Assembly (NCBI GenBank): GCA_958296065.1
Contig: CATQHX010000038.1
Location: 1 to 36,840, forward strand
From: Vicinamibacterales bacterium
GTDB taxonomy: Bacteria > Acidobacteriota > Vicinamibacteria > Vicinamibacterales > UBA8438
Direction: 5' to 3'
DNA: 36,840 nucleotides
The number at the start of each line of letters is the position of its first letter. Positions within the stretch are counted from its first letter, which is position 1. Shown here one piece after another: positions 7,362 to 15,510 of the stretch. A program made the translations under genes and the position numbers. The notes under the pieces are model-generated. The model did no database searches. It was not told where the DNA came from and saw nothing but the letters and a program-made list of their open reading frames with translations.

Positions 7362-9140
7362 ATGCAGATGCCAGTTTCCGCCCGCACGGTTCGAGGAGCC
7401 CTCGTCCTGCTCGTCGTGGGAATCGTGGGGGCGACGCTGGCGCCGGCCGGATCGACGGTGACGCACGCCCAGTCCGAGGCCGACTTCGTGCCGGTCACCG
7501 ACGAGATGCTGCAGGATCCGCCCGCGTCCGAATGGCTCATGTGGCGGCGGACGCTCGACGGGTGGGGCTACAGCCCCCTGGATCAGATCGACAAGAGCAA
7601 CGTCGGCGAGCTGCGCATGGTCTGGTCGCGCGCGATGACCGAGGGGCGCCAGCAAGGCACGCCGCTGGTCTACGACGGCGTGATGTACATGCCCAATCCG
7701 GCGGATGTCATCCAGGCCATCGACGCGGTCACCGGCGATCTGCACTGGGAGTACCGCCGCGAGGTCCCGGAGGACATCGGCGACTACGTCTTCAACACCC
7801 TCTGGCAGAACAACCGGAACCTGGCGATCTACGGCTCGTACATCATCGACACCAGCGCCGACGACCACATCTTCGCGCTCGACGCCACCACCGGCCGGCT
7901 GGCGTGGGAAACGAAGATCCTCGACTACCAGGAGAACCCCGCCACGCAGACCTCGGGTCCGATCGTCGCCGACGGCAAGGCCATCTCCGGCCGCAGTTGC
8001 ATGCCGGCGGGGGGGCCCGACGGCTGCGTGATCACCGCCCACGACGCCGACACCGGCGAGGAGCTGTGGCGCCGGCGGACGATTCCGGCCCCCGGCGAGC
8101 CCGGCGACGAGAGCTGGGGCGGCGTGCCGTTCGAGGAGCGCAAGCACGTCGGCGCCTGGATGGTCCCGAGCTACGACCCCGAGCTGAACCTGGTCTACAT
8201 CGGGACCTCGGTCACCTCGCCGGCGCCGAAGTTCCTGATCGGCGGGACCGACCTGCAGCACCTCTACCACAACTCGACCCTGGCGCTGGATGCCGACACG
8301 GGCGAGATTACCTGGTACTACCAGCACATGAACGACCATTGGGACCTCGACCACCCGTTCGAGCGGCTGCTGGTGGACACCGCGGTCACGCCCGACGCCG
8401 ATGCCGTCGAGTGGATCAATCCCCGGCTGCAGCCCGGGGAGGTCCGCAAGGTCATGACCGGGATTCCCGGCAAGACCGGCGTCGTCTACACGCTCGACCG
8501 CGAGACCGGCGAGTTCCTGTGGGCGAGGCCGACCATCACGCAGAACGTGATCAGCGGCATCGACGGCGCCACCGGGGCGGTGACCGAGAACCCGGAGCTC
8601 GTCTTCACCGCCGAGAGACAGGAGATGCTGACCTGCCCGCACGCCAGCGGCGGCAAGGACTGGGAGGCGGGCGCCTACAGCCCACTGACCAACACGATGT
8701 ATTACCCGCTGCGCAACGTCTGCGCGAACATGCGGGCCGAAGGTCCGGACAGCACGTCGATCTACGCTATCGCGTGGCGCCCGCGCATCGCGCCCGGCAC
8801 GGACCAGGTCGGCGCGGTCCACGCCATTTCGGCCGAGACCGGGGTCACCACCTGGGTCCACGAGCAGCGCGCGGCGACCATGTCGCTGGTGGCGACCGGC
8901 GGCGGCCTCGTGTTCGGCGGCGATGTCAACGGCCGCTTCCGTGCCTTCGACGACACCACGGGGGAGATCCTCTGGGAGATCAACCTCGGCTCGCCGGTCT
9001 CCGGCTTCCCGATCACCTTCGCTGTCGACGGCCGGCAGTACGTGGCGGTCAGCACCGGCACGGCGCGGTTCATCAACCTGACCCCGGAGCTGCGACCGAG
9101 CGACGGGAACAACCTGTTCGTGTTTGCACTTCCTGACTGA
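7362..9140 (+). CDS. PQQ-dependent dehydrogenase (quinoprotein, methanol/ethanol/glucose type)
   Basis: 592 residues from ATG 7362, chosen because AGGAGG lies six bases upstream; the open frame extends further 5' but without a ribosome site. A signal peptide ends near VTHAQSE. The mature protein opens with EWLMWRRTLDGWGYSPL and carries repeated beta-propeller W motifs such as DAVTGDLHWEYR, DATTGRLAWETK, DADTGEELWRR and DETTGEILWEI variants, the eight-bladed PQQ propeller. It should oxidise an alcohol or sugar in the periplasm and pass electrons to a cytochrome or quinone. The vicinal-cysteine ring of classic methanol dehydrogenases is not seen; GRSCMPAGGPDGC is the closest element. No fused cytochrome domain. 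The C-terminal GNNLFVFALPD recurs in remnants at 13961 and, in outline, at 22234. Confidence 0.9.
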   Translation: MQMPVSARTVRGALVLLVVGIVGATLAPAGSTVTHAQSEADFVPVTDEMLQDPPASEWLMWRRTLDGWGYSPLDQIDKSNVGELRMVWSRAMTEGRQQGTPLVYDGVMYMPNPADVIQAIDAVTGDLHWEYRREVPEDIGDYVFNTLWQNNRNLAIYGSYIIDTSADDHIFALDATTGRLAWETKILDYQENPATQTSGPIVADGKAISGRSCMPAGGPDGCVITAHDADTGEELWRRRTIPAPGEPGDESWGGVPFEERKHVGAWMVPSYDPELNLVYIGTSVTSPAPKFLIGGTDLQHLYHNSTLALDADTGEITWYYQHMNDHWDLDHPFERLLVDTAVTPDADAVEWINPRLQPGEVRKVMTGIPGKTGVVYTLDRETGEFLWARPTITQNVISGIDGATGAVTENPELVFTAERQEMLTCPHASGGKDWEAGAYSPLTNTMYYPLRNVCANMRAEGPDSTSIYAIAWRPRIAPGTDQVGAVHAISAETGVTTWVHEQRAATMSLVATGGGLVFGGDVNGRFRAFDDTTGEILWEINLGSPVSGFPITFAVDGRQYVAVSTGTARFINLTPELRPSDGNNLFVFALPD

Positions 9141-9276
9141 GCCTCCACACCGCGCAAAACCAAGCACCGAGGGCGCCATCCCGACAAGGCGCTCTCGGCC
9201 GCCTTCGTCCGTTCCGCGCCGCCCGGCCGCCACGCGGAAGCGGAAACGCGCCTTCAGCGCTGTCGGGCAGGCTGCG

Positions 9277-10257
9277 ATGAAGAAGGATGTGATGAGTACG
9301 ACCAGCCAGGGCCTGACAGTTCTCGCGCTTCTCTCGATCGTCCCCACGGGGGTCGGCGCGCAGGAGGAAAACGAGCTCGATCGCTTCATGGCGCGGGTGC
9401 TGCAACAGCAGGGGGAAAACGCCGCGCGCCGTCTGGACTACGTGTTTGACGAGCGGGCGGAGGGTCGCATGACGGGGCCGGATGGCGACATGCTGATTCC
9501 GCGCGACTACACCTGGTACGCGCGTGATGGTGTCTTCGTGCGTAGTCCGATACGCGTCGCCGGCGTCTCGATCGGCGCGGAGGAGCGTAGGGCGTACGAA
9601 ACCGTTTGGTTGGAAAGCGAGCGGCAGCGGCGGATACGCCACTCCTCGGCCCGTGAGGGGGACGCGGAGGAACCCGTCTCGGCGGATGACGCACTGATGT
9701 TGCATTGGATGTTCAGCGGCTTGGCGCAGGAGGCGGCGCAGGCGGCTTCCGACTCGGGCGACAACGAGGTTGAACCGCGTTTCGTTGCCTTCGCTTTCGT
9801 GGATATCCTGTTTGAATCCGGAAACTACTATCTGGTGGGACGAGAGACGCTGGAGGGCCAGGATGTCCTGCGCATCGAATACTACCCCGAGCGGCTCGCA
9901 CCCTATTCCGGCGACGACGACCAGTCGGAGGGCGACGCCGAGATTGATGCGGGGATGAGCAAGACCCTGCGCGTGACCCTGTGGGTCGATCCCGCTCAGC
10001 ACCAGATCGTGCGCTACTCGTTCGACAACCTCGGTTTCGCGTTCATGCCGGGGCGCTGGATGTTCAGGCTGGAGGACGTTACCGCGTCGATGTCGATGCG
10101 ACAGCCGTTCGCGGGCGTCTGGCTGCCGGCGCAGATTGAAGTGCGCATGGTGATGTGGCTGGCCACGCGCAGGTACGAGTTCCGCCACGTCCGGACGTTC
10201 GCCAACTACCGGGAGGCGGTGACGGGCGGACGTGTGCTGGTTCCCGAGCCGCGGTGA
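9277..10257 (+). CDS. periplasmic LolA/RseB-like protein (uncertain)
   Basis: 326 residues from ATG 9277; an ATG at 9292 is also possible. A signal peptide runs to about PTGVGAQEE. The mature protein is strand-rich: a short helix (LDRFMARVLQQQGEN), then paired strands with TWYARDGVFVRSPIRVAGV, YLVGRETLEGQDVLRIEYYP, LRVTLWVDPAQHQIVRYSFDN and VWLPAQIEVRMVMW. This order, ending in a 'transfer to model' type WVDP strand and a LPAQIE strand, resembles the half-barrel of LolA/RseB-type lipoprotein carriers and sensors. I could not match it to a named family with certainty. Its stop overlaps the start of the Omp85 gene, so the two are surely coupled, which supports a periplasmic partner role. Confidence 0.65.
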   Translation: MKKDVMSTTSQGLTVLALLSIVPTGVGAQEENELDRFMARVLQQQGENAARRLDYVFDERAEGRMTGPDGDMLIPRDYTWYARDGVFVRSPIRVAGVSIGAEERRAYETVWLESERQRRIRHSSAREGDAEEPVSADDALMLHWMFSGLAQEAAQAASDSGDNEVEPRFVAFAFVDILFESGNYYLVGRETLEGQDVLRIEYYPERLAPYSGDDDQSEGDAEIDAGMSKTLRVTLWVDPAQHQIVRYSFDNLGFAFMPGRWMFRLEDVTASMSMRQPFAGVWLPAQIEVRMVMWLATRRYEFRHVRTFANYREAVTGGRVLVPEPR

Positions 10258-11498
10258 TGCCGCTTCGGTCTCACGGCGTTGCGGCGTGGGCGTGCGTCGG
10301 AGTAATCGGTGCAATGCTGTCGCCGGGCGCGGTTGTCGGCGCCTTCGGCGCGCCGGTGGCGACGGAAACGGTTGTCGAGATTCGGATACACGGCAACAAC
10401 TCCGTACCGGACCAGGAGGTGCTGGAGCTCGCCGGCATCGCGGTGGGCGACTTCGTTGACAGCGCGGAGCTGGATGCCGTTGCCCGCCGGCTGGCGACCA
10501 GCGGTCGTTTCGAGACGGTCGAAGTCCACAAGCGTTACCGGTCGCTGACTGCAACAGACAGGATCGCGTTGCTGATCGTGGTGCGCGAGCGACCGCGGCG
10601 GCTCGACCGGTTGATGTTCACGCCCATCTTGCGCTACGACGAGGGGTACGGCATCAGCTACGGTCTGGGTTTCAGTCTCGTTGACATCCCCGGGCAGGGC
10701 GGCCGGGTCTCCGTTCCGATGACCTGGGGCGCCGACCGTCGTACGGCGTTCGAGGTGGAGCGTCCGTTCGGAAGCGAAGCGGTCGGCCGCCTGCGCGGGG
10801 GCGGGTCGTCCGGCCGGCGGGTGCATCCGCACTTCGAGGTGGAAGACCGCCGGTCGCGGGTGTGGGGCGGCCTCGAGCGCCGTCTGGCGTTCGGCGTGCG
10901 CGCCGGGGCGGAAGCCGCATGGGAGGAGGTCGTCTTCGGGGAGCTGACGGATCGGCTGACGCGGGTGATTCTCGACCTGGAGTACGACAGCCTGTCCGGC
11001 ATGTTCCCGCGCGACGACGTGAAGCTGCACGCCGCGGTCGAGCGGCTGTCGGTCGCCGGGCACGCCGCGGCCATCTTCCGGCCGCGCCTCGATGCACAGG
11101 CGTTCAAGGGCGTCGGCGGACAGGCGGTCGTGGCTGCGCGCGTGCTGTATGAAGGCGCCTCGGCGCCGCTGCCGCCGTACGAGCGATCGCTGCTCGGCGG
11201 CCTGGGCACGCTGCGCGGGTGGGAGTTCGGCGCGCGGGTGGGCGATCGTTTGCTGGCGGCGTCGATCGAGCTCCGCCTGCCCCTGAGTTCTCCCCTCGCG
11301 ACCGGCAAGACGGGGTTCCTTCTCTTCTACGACACGGCTGCGGTCTGGAACGACGGATCGGAGCGTGACCAGTGGCTGAAGGGGGTCGGAGTCGGCGTGT
11401 TTCTGGACCTTCCGGTGATTGGCAGCGTGCGGTTCGACGTCGGCCACGATCTGCGGGGAGGGGTGGTGGCCCACAGCGTGGTCGGCTTCGGCTTCTGA
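10257..11498 (+). CDS. single-POTRA Omp85 family outer-membrane barrel (BamA/TamA/FhaC type)
   Basis: 413 residues, ATG 10257 overlapping the stop of the upstream gene. After a signal peptide (hydrophobic up to about residue 33) comes one POTRA domain, residues 38-112: VVEIRIHGNNSVPDQEVLELAGIAVGD followed by DAVARRLATSGRFETVEV. The rest (about 118-413) is a barrel: alternating strands, the LLGGLGTLRGWEFG motif typical of the Omp85 lid/strand region, and a final strand ending in VVGFGF with a C-terminal phenylalanine. Family members insert or export proteins across the outer membrane. With one POTRA and 413 residues it is far shorter than BamA (five POTRAs), closer to mini-Omp85 or patatin-associated forms. 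Confidence 0.87.
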   Translation: MPLRSHGVAAWACVGVIGAMLSPGAVVGAFGAPVATETVVEIRIHGNNSVPDQEVLELAGIAVGDFVDSAELDAVARRLATSGRFETVEVHKRYRSLTATDRIALLIVVRERPRRLDRLMFTPILRYDEGYGISYGLGFSLVDIPGQGGRVSVPMTWGADRRTAFEVERPFGSEAVGRLRGGGSSGRRVHPHFEVEDRRSRVWGGLERRLAFGVRAGAEAAWEEVVFGELTDRLTRVILDLEYDSLSGMFPRDDVKLHAAVERLSVAGHAAAIFRPRLDAQAFKGVGGQAVVAARVLYEGASAPLPPYERSLLGGLGTLRGWEFGARVGDRLLAASIELRLPLSSPLATGKTGFLLFYDTAAVWNDGSERDQWLKGVGVGVFLDLPVIGSVRFDVGHDLRGGVVAHSVVGFGF

Positions 11499-11653
11499 AG
11501 GTCCGCCTTGGCCAGTCGGCCGGCGGCGGAACCTCGAGACAGCCTATCCTTCGCGCCGCCGTGAGCCGAATGATCGGTGGGCGGCGTCGCCTGGAAACCG
11601 AGCAATGACCGAAGGAAACATCCCGTCCCGGCACGCGCGGCGTCCTCAGGGCT

Positions 11654-11806
11654 GTGCTCGCGACGCTGATCGGCATGCTCGCCGGCGCCGCGCTCAATGC
11701 GGCCCTGGGCGATCAGGGCGCGGACACGCCGGCGCTCGCGCTGCTCGGGGGCGGACTGGCGCTGGGCGTCGTGCTCGTGGCGCAGGCCAGACGCCGCAGC
11801 GAGTGA
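11654..11806 (+). CDS. possible two-helix membrane miniprotein
   Basis: A 50-codon frame from GTG 11654 to TGA 11806, lying in the gap before the beta-lactamase-family gene. It would encode two hydrophobic segments (VLATLIGMLAGAALNAAL and TPALALLGGGLALGVVLVA) joined by a short acidic loop and ending in basic QARRRSE, an inside-positive tail. An ATG at 11675 is an alternative start. There is no strong ribosome site; the frame stops at 11606 upstream. The regular hairpin-like layout of the helices is the only support; I do not recognise a family. Confidence 0.35.
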   Translation: MLATLIGMLAGAALNAALGDQGADTPALALLGGGLALGVVLVAQARRRSE

Positions 11807-11859
11807 GATCGGACCACGCCGAGCGCGGGTACGGGCGTGTAGACGAGGAGGAGCACACG

Positions 11860-13170
11860 ATGCGGATGCAGCTCTCGGCGTCAGCGTCAGCGCGCCGGAT
11901 CGCCGCGGCCGTCGTGGCGCTGGCGTCCGGCCTGGTCCTCGTCTCCGCGCAGTCCCAGAACCGGGAGCCTCCGCGCGCGGCACGGATGCTGGCATCCGCC
12001 GCCGGGACGGCCACCGGTCCGACCGTGGGCCAGCCGGCCACGCTCGGCGAGCCGGACAGCGCCACCGACTTCCAGGTCCGCATAGAAAGCGTGCAGCGCC
12101 CGAGTCGCCAGGGTCTGGACGTCCTCACCATCGAAGAGGTAATGGAGCGGTTCGGCGTCCCCGGAATGAGCGTCGCGGTGATCCGCAATTTCGAGGTGCA
12201 TTGGGCCAAGGGATACGGGATCGCCGATGCCGAGACCGGCATGCCGGTTGACGACGTGACCCTCTTCCAGGCCGCGTCGATCAGCAAGCCGGTGACGGCC
12301 ATGGCGGCTCTGGCGGCGGCCGAGGACGGCCGGTTCTCGCTGGACGACGACATCAATGCGATCCTCACGTCCTGGCGGCTCCCCGGGAACGGCTTCACCG
12401 CAGCGCGTCCGGTGACGCCGCGCCTGTTGTTCAGCCACACCGCCGGCCTGGGCGACGGACACGGCTTTCCCGGCTACGAACCGCAAGCGCCCCGTCCCAC
12501 CCCGGTGCAGATCCTGCGGGGCGATGCCCCTTCCAACGTGGGTCCGGTGACCATGGTGCGGACGCCCCTCACGGCCATGCACTATTCCGGCGGCGGCACC
12601 ACGATCATGCAGCTCGCGCTGACCGACGTCTTCGGCGAACCGTTCCCGGAGATCATGAGAACCAGCGTGCTCGAGCCGGCCGGCATGACCCACAGCACCT
12701 TCCTGCAGCCGCTGCCGCCGGCCCTGGACGAGAACGCGGCCCGTGGCCACCGCGGCGACGGGCAGCCCATGGGCGACGCCAGGTGGCACGTCTACTCCGC
12801 CATGGCGGCCGCAGGTCTCTGGACCAACGCGACGGACCTGGCGCGCTTCGCGATCGAGGTCCAGCGATCGGCCCGGGGCGACCCGGGAAGGGTGCTCACC
12901 GCCTCATCGGCGGCGCAGATGCTGAGTCCGGTCGGCGTGGGCCCGTTCGCGGTCGGCTTCCAGATCGAACGGCTGGGCGAAGGGTGGTACTTCAGCCACT
13001 CGGGCGGCAACTGGGGCTTCGTCTGCTACCTGATCGCGCACAAGGTGAAGGGCTACGGCCTCGCCGTGATGACCAATTCTTCCGGCGGCGGAGTGGTGTA
13101 CCGGGAGGTGCTGGAGCGTGTGCAGCGGGCGTACGGGTGGGACGCGCTGGACAAGCCCGTACTGCGGTGA
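11860..13170 (+). CDS. serine beta-lactamase family hydrolase (class C/esterase type)
   Basis: 436 residues from ATG 11860, with GAGGAGG eight bases upstream. A signal peptide ends near VLVSAQSQ; a low-complexity Ala/Pro-rich stretch to about residue 70 links it to the catalytic domain. Motif 1 is SISK (140-143, nucleophile Ser140 and Lys143), motif 2 YSG at 242-244, motif 3 HSG at 380-382, the pattern of class C beta-lactamase-like esterases, DD-peptidases and D-aminopeptidases rather than of KTG enzymes. VPGMSVAVIRNFEVHWAKGYG is the typical first strand pair. Substrate cannot be predicted; acidobacterial genomes carry many such paralogues. Complete, periplasmic. Confidence 0.9.
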   Translation: MRMQLSASASARRIAAAVVALASGLVLVSAQSQNREPPRAARMLASAAGTATGPTVGQPATLGEPDSATDFQVRIESVQRPSRQGLDVLTIEEVMERFGVPGMSVAVIRNFEVHWAKGYGIADAETGMPVDDVTLFQAASISKPVTAMAALAAAEDGRFSLDDDINAILTSWRLPGNGFTAARPVTPRLLFSHTAGLGDGHGFPGYEPQAPRPTPVQILRGDAPSNVGPVTMVRTPLTAMHYSGGGTTIMQLALTDVFGEPFPEIMRTSVLEPAGMTHSTFLQPLPPALDENAARGHRGDGQPMGDARWHVYSAMAAAGLWTNATDLARFAIEVQRSARGDPGRVLTASSAAQMLSPVGVGPFAVGFQIERLGEGWYFSHSGGNWGFVCYLIAHKVKGYGLAVMTNSSGGGVVYREVLERVQRAYGWDALDKPVLR

Positions 13171-13232
13171 CAGCCAGCCGGGGGTCCGAGCGTGTATCCG
13201 CGACTGCCGCGAGGCTTCCGCACTCGCGTGAG

Positions 13233-13272
13233 GCGTTCACCGCCTCGCCCCGGAGCTGCGTCCAAGCCGTCA
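13233..13272 (+). pseudogene. very short PQQ-dehydrogenase 3' scrap (tentative)
   Basis: About 35 bases resemble 14073-14106, the stretch encoding FTALAPELRPSR in the larger remnant. Nine identical bases, a one-base gap, then 13 identical bases are followed by codons for RPSR that differ only at third positions. That synonymous pattern favours common descent over chance, but the segment is short. Confidence 0.3.
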
Positions 13273-13282
13273 GCCGTCTTTC

Positions 13283-13480
13283 CGCGGGCTCAGTACCGCA
13301 ATGCTCCAGTCGGCGAAATGGCAGCAGCACGGCCCGCAGAATCATGACGGCGACGAGCGCGCACGCTGCGACCGAACCGGCGGCGACGGCGAGGGAGACG
13401 GGGTCCCAGAACGACACGCCATGGAGCCGCGCGCCCATGAAGCGGACGGCGCCGACGGCAAGCGGCAGACCGGTGAGCAT
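13283..13480 (-). pseudogene. ABC transporter permease (FtsX/MacB-like), C-terminal remnant
   Basis: On the minus strand this reads TGLPLAVGAVRFMGARLHGVS-FWDPVSLAVAAGSVAACALVAVMI, then a basic tail. It matches the last two helices of large FtsX-type permeases of acidobacterial type, where a GVSPxDP loop separates a helix from the final LAxVALxAxxxPARRA helix. Only about 65 residues of a protein normally over 400 long remain, and the PARRA element is degraded. Its upstream edge abuts the toxin stump at 13476-13496. Confidence 0.65.
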
Positions 13481-13496
13481 CGACAAGAAAACGCAA
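13476..13496 (-). pseudogene. stump of a DUF5615 PIN-like toxin gene
   Basis: Directly after the antitoxin stop (TAG at 13499-13497) the minus strand reads TTG and then codons for RFLVDA. M-R/K-FLVDA is the standard N-terminus of the PIN-like toxins encoded after DUF433 antitoxins, where the D is the first active-site aspartate. The match ends after seven codons and the DNA turns into the permease remnant in another frame. The toxin body is missing. Confidence 0.6.
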
Positions 13497-13724
13497 CTAC
13501 GCGCTCCGGAGCACAGGATGATCATGCTGGCGTGCTGCGAACTCAAGAACCGCGACGATGTCCTCGGGCTCCAGGTAAGGCAAGTCCTGCAGGATCTCCT
13601 CTCGCGTCGCTCCCGCCGCAAGGAGTTCCAAAACGTCTGTGACACGGATGCGCAGGCCGCGGATGCAGGGTCGTCCTCCACACACTGTGACGTCTGCTGT
13701 GATCCGATCCATCTCGCTCAACAT
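13497..13724 (-). CDS. DUF433 family antitoxin (VapB45-like), orphan
   Basis: 75 residues from ATG 13724, with AAGGAG just upstream (close spacing; a second ATG at 13712 is possible). The sequence has the DUF433 signature: RITADVTVCGGRPCIRGLRIRV near the N-terminus, then a helix-turn-helix-like block, VLELLAAGATREEILQDLPYLEPEDIVAVLEFAAR. These antitoxins bind DNA and neutralise a PIN-like ribonuclease. The partner should follow in an overlapping arrangement, but only its first seven codons remain. The antitoxin frame itself is undamaged and full length. It could still repress its promoter or protect against related toxins elsewhere. Confidence 0.85.
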   Translation of the reverse strand: MLSEMDRITADVTVCGGRPCIRGLRIRVTDVLELLAAGATREEILQDLPYLEPEDIVAVLEFAARQHDHPVLRSA

Positions 13725-13960
13725 CAACTCCTTCACACAATCAGCACGCTGTCCATTATCACTCACCGTTGCGGACTCTCCCCGCGTCGGATCCCCCGCA
13801 ACGGCGACCGTCACGGGGTTGGGTCGGGTGAAGACGGTCCATTGCCTCCCAGTCGATCGGCATGGCTTGGCCGGCGCGGACTGCGCCATCCGGCCGGACG
13901 AGGTCGGAGCCTGGCTGTTCACCCGACCGGCGATTCGGGTCCAGGTGAAGGAAATCGAAG
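13725..13960. other. unassigned stretch between antitoxin and quinoprotein remnant
   Basis: 236 bases upstream of the antitoxin. It should contain the antitoxin promoter. A 74-codon minus frame (13759-13983) exists but is rich in arginine and glycine, overlaps the quinoprotein remnant, and resembles no family I know. I see no other structure. Confidence 0.4.
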
Positions 13961-14131
13961 ATCAACCTCGGCTCGGCGATCACTGGCTTCCCGATCAGCT
14001 ACGCGGTCGACGGCCGGCAGTACATCGCGGTCGGCACCGGCATCTCGGGGACCTCGGGGACCTTCACCGCCCTGGCCCCGGAGCTGCGCCCCAGCCGCGG
14101 GAACAACCTCTTCGTGTTCGCCCTGCCTTGA
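13961..14131 (+). pseudogene. PQQ-dependent dehydrogenase, C-terminal remnant
   Basis: The reading frame gives INLGSAITGFPISYAVDG, then RQYIAVGTG, TALAPELRPSRGNNLFVFALP and a TGA at 14129-14131. The intact enzyme at 7362 ends with INLGSPVSGFPITFAVDG and LTPELRPSDGNNLFVFALPD, so the match is clear. Only the last 56 codons survive; the sequence before 13961 has no quinoprotein similarity. It differs from both other quinoprotein loci, for example in an inserted GTSGT, so it is the end of a separate paralogue. Confidence 0.85.
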
Positions 14132-14178
14132 CGCCCGCCGGCTTTCCGCAGGAGTCCGCGGGCATGCGTGCAGTCATG

Positions 14179-14659
14179 TCACGCGGCCGGGTTGGAGGAC
14201 TCACCCCGGCATCGCCAGCCGCCGAACTCGCGTTCCAGCACGGCCGCGACGTCGAGTGCGACTTCGTCCTCGCCGGGCCTCGCGACAATCTGCACCGACA
14301 GCGGCAGGCCGTCGTCCGACAGGCCCAGTGGCACGGCGACGGCCGGGAAGCCCAGGGCGTTGACGATCACCGTGAGCCCCAGACTGCCGTACGGCCCCCA
14401 GGAGAATCCGTGGCGGCGCGCCGTCGTCGCGAACACCGGCAGGAGGAGCACCGCGCCGTCACGCATCGCCTCGAGAAACCGTGACCACAGCGAGTCGAGT
14501 CGTCCCCCGCGCCCGAACCCGAGAGCGCGCGCGGGCGGTCCGTAGACGGACCTCCTCGATCCGCGCGATGTGCGCATCGACGACCTCCAGCGGGCTCGTG
14601 TCCCCGTCGCGGATTCGCCGCGCCAGCTCCGTGGCTCCGAGTCTCGTGATCTCGCCCAT
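14179..14659 (-). pseudogene. amidase (GatA-like signature family) with central deletion
   Basis: The N-terminal part starts at ATG 14659: MGEITRLGATELARRIRDGD, then SPLEVVDAHIARIEE, the usual first helices of amidase-signature enzymes. The C-terminal part, in a different frame, ends at 14179 and reads LSLTVIVNALGFPAVAVPLGL-type sequence (GLTVIVNALGFPAVAVPLGLS), then LPLSVQIVARPGEDE, the standard last domain. About 300 residues are missing between them (junction near 14550), including the catalytic Ser-cisSer-Lys and the GGSSGG loop. Frame change plus deletion make it a certain pseudogene. A CATAAT box upstream on the minus strand (about 14696-14701) may be the relic promoter. Confidence 0.85.
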
Positions 14660-14808
14660 CGCAGGACCGCGCGTCGTGGAGGTTGCTCCAGCGCATACGA
14701 TTATGCTGGAGACTTGGGGCGCGGGCGTTGTTTCTGCGGAGCACGTGAGCACTTCGAAACCGAGTCGTGCTCGTGGCGCGGACCCGACGCCGCATCGGCG
14801 CGCCGAAA

Positions 14809-15423
14809 ATGACTGACGACCAGACCTTCCGGCTGATCCTCGCCGTCGGGATGGCGGCCTTCCTGCCGGTCGCCCTCTACCACCGGATCCGGTCGCAGGC
14901 CAGCGGCGAGAAACTCGACCGCCGCCAGGAGGGACCGTTCATCCTCTTCACGCTGCGCCCCTGCGGGCTGGCGGCGATGGGCGGCCTCGTGGCCTTCGTC
15001 CTCGACCCGGCCTGGATGTCGTGGGCCTCCCTGCCGCTGCCCGCCGCGCTGCGCTGGGCCGGCGTGGCGATCGGTCTGCCCGCGGTGGCGCTCGGCATCT
15101 GGACGTTCCGCAGCCTCGGCCGGAACATCACCGACACCGTCGTCACCAGACGCGAGCACACGCTGGTGACGAGCGGTCCGTACCGCTACGTCCGCCACCC
15201 GTTCTACGTCACCTCCGCCCTCGCGTTCGCCGCCAACGCCCTCGCGACGGCGAACTGGTTCATCGCATTGACGGGCTTCGCCGCCCTGGCCCTCCTGGTG
15301 CTCCGGACCGCGACCGAGGAGGCGAAGCTCGTCGAGCGGTTCGGCGACGACTACCGGCGTTACATGGCGCGGACGGGCCGCTTCTTCCCGCGCGTCCTGT
15401 CCACCCCGCCGACGGCAGAGTAG
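14809..15423 (+). CDS. isoprenylcysteine carboxyl methyltransferase-like membrane protein
   Basis: 204 residues from ATG 14809; no ribosome site is visible. Helices near residues 5-22, 45-65, 78-98 and 140-165 place it in the membrane. The C-terminal half has the SAM-binding signature of the ICMT/PEMT superfamily: GPYRYVRHPFYVT, then EEAKLVERFGDDYRRYMARTGRFFP. Bacterial members methylate small lipids or isoprenoid-like substrates; the true substrate of this one is not evident. It is complete and lies between the amidase pseudogene and a lipoprotein gene with no sign of an operon. Confidence 0.85.
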   Translation: MTDDQTFRLILAVGMAAFLPVALYHRIRSQASGEKLDRRQEGPFILFTLRPCGLAAMGGLVAFVLDPAWMSWASLPLPAALRWAGVAIGLPAVALGIWTFRSLGRNITDTVVTRREHTLVTSGPYRYVRHPFYVTSALAFAANALATANWFIALTGFAALALLVLRTATEEAKLVERFGDDYRRYMARTGRFFPRVLSTPPTAE

Positions 15424-15510
15424 GCCGTCGGGGAACTCCCTCCCCTGTCGCCACGTCAGAGGAATCATGTCTCCGCGGCTTCTTGCCGCAGCGTCTTCCC
15501 GGAGGTCCCG

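Noticed and set aside
7224..9389. 721-codon minus-strand frame opposite the PQQ dehydrogenase
   Set aside because: Shadow of a well-supported quinoprotein with signal peptide and ribosome site.
13759..13983. 74-codon minus frame beginning MIAEPRLIFDFLHLD
   Set aside because: Its upstream part overlaps the quinoprotein remnant on the other strand and the rest is arginine/glycine-rich; no family recognised.
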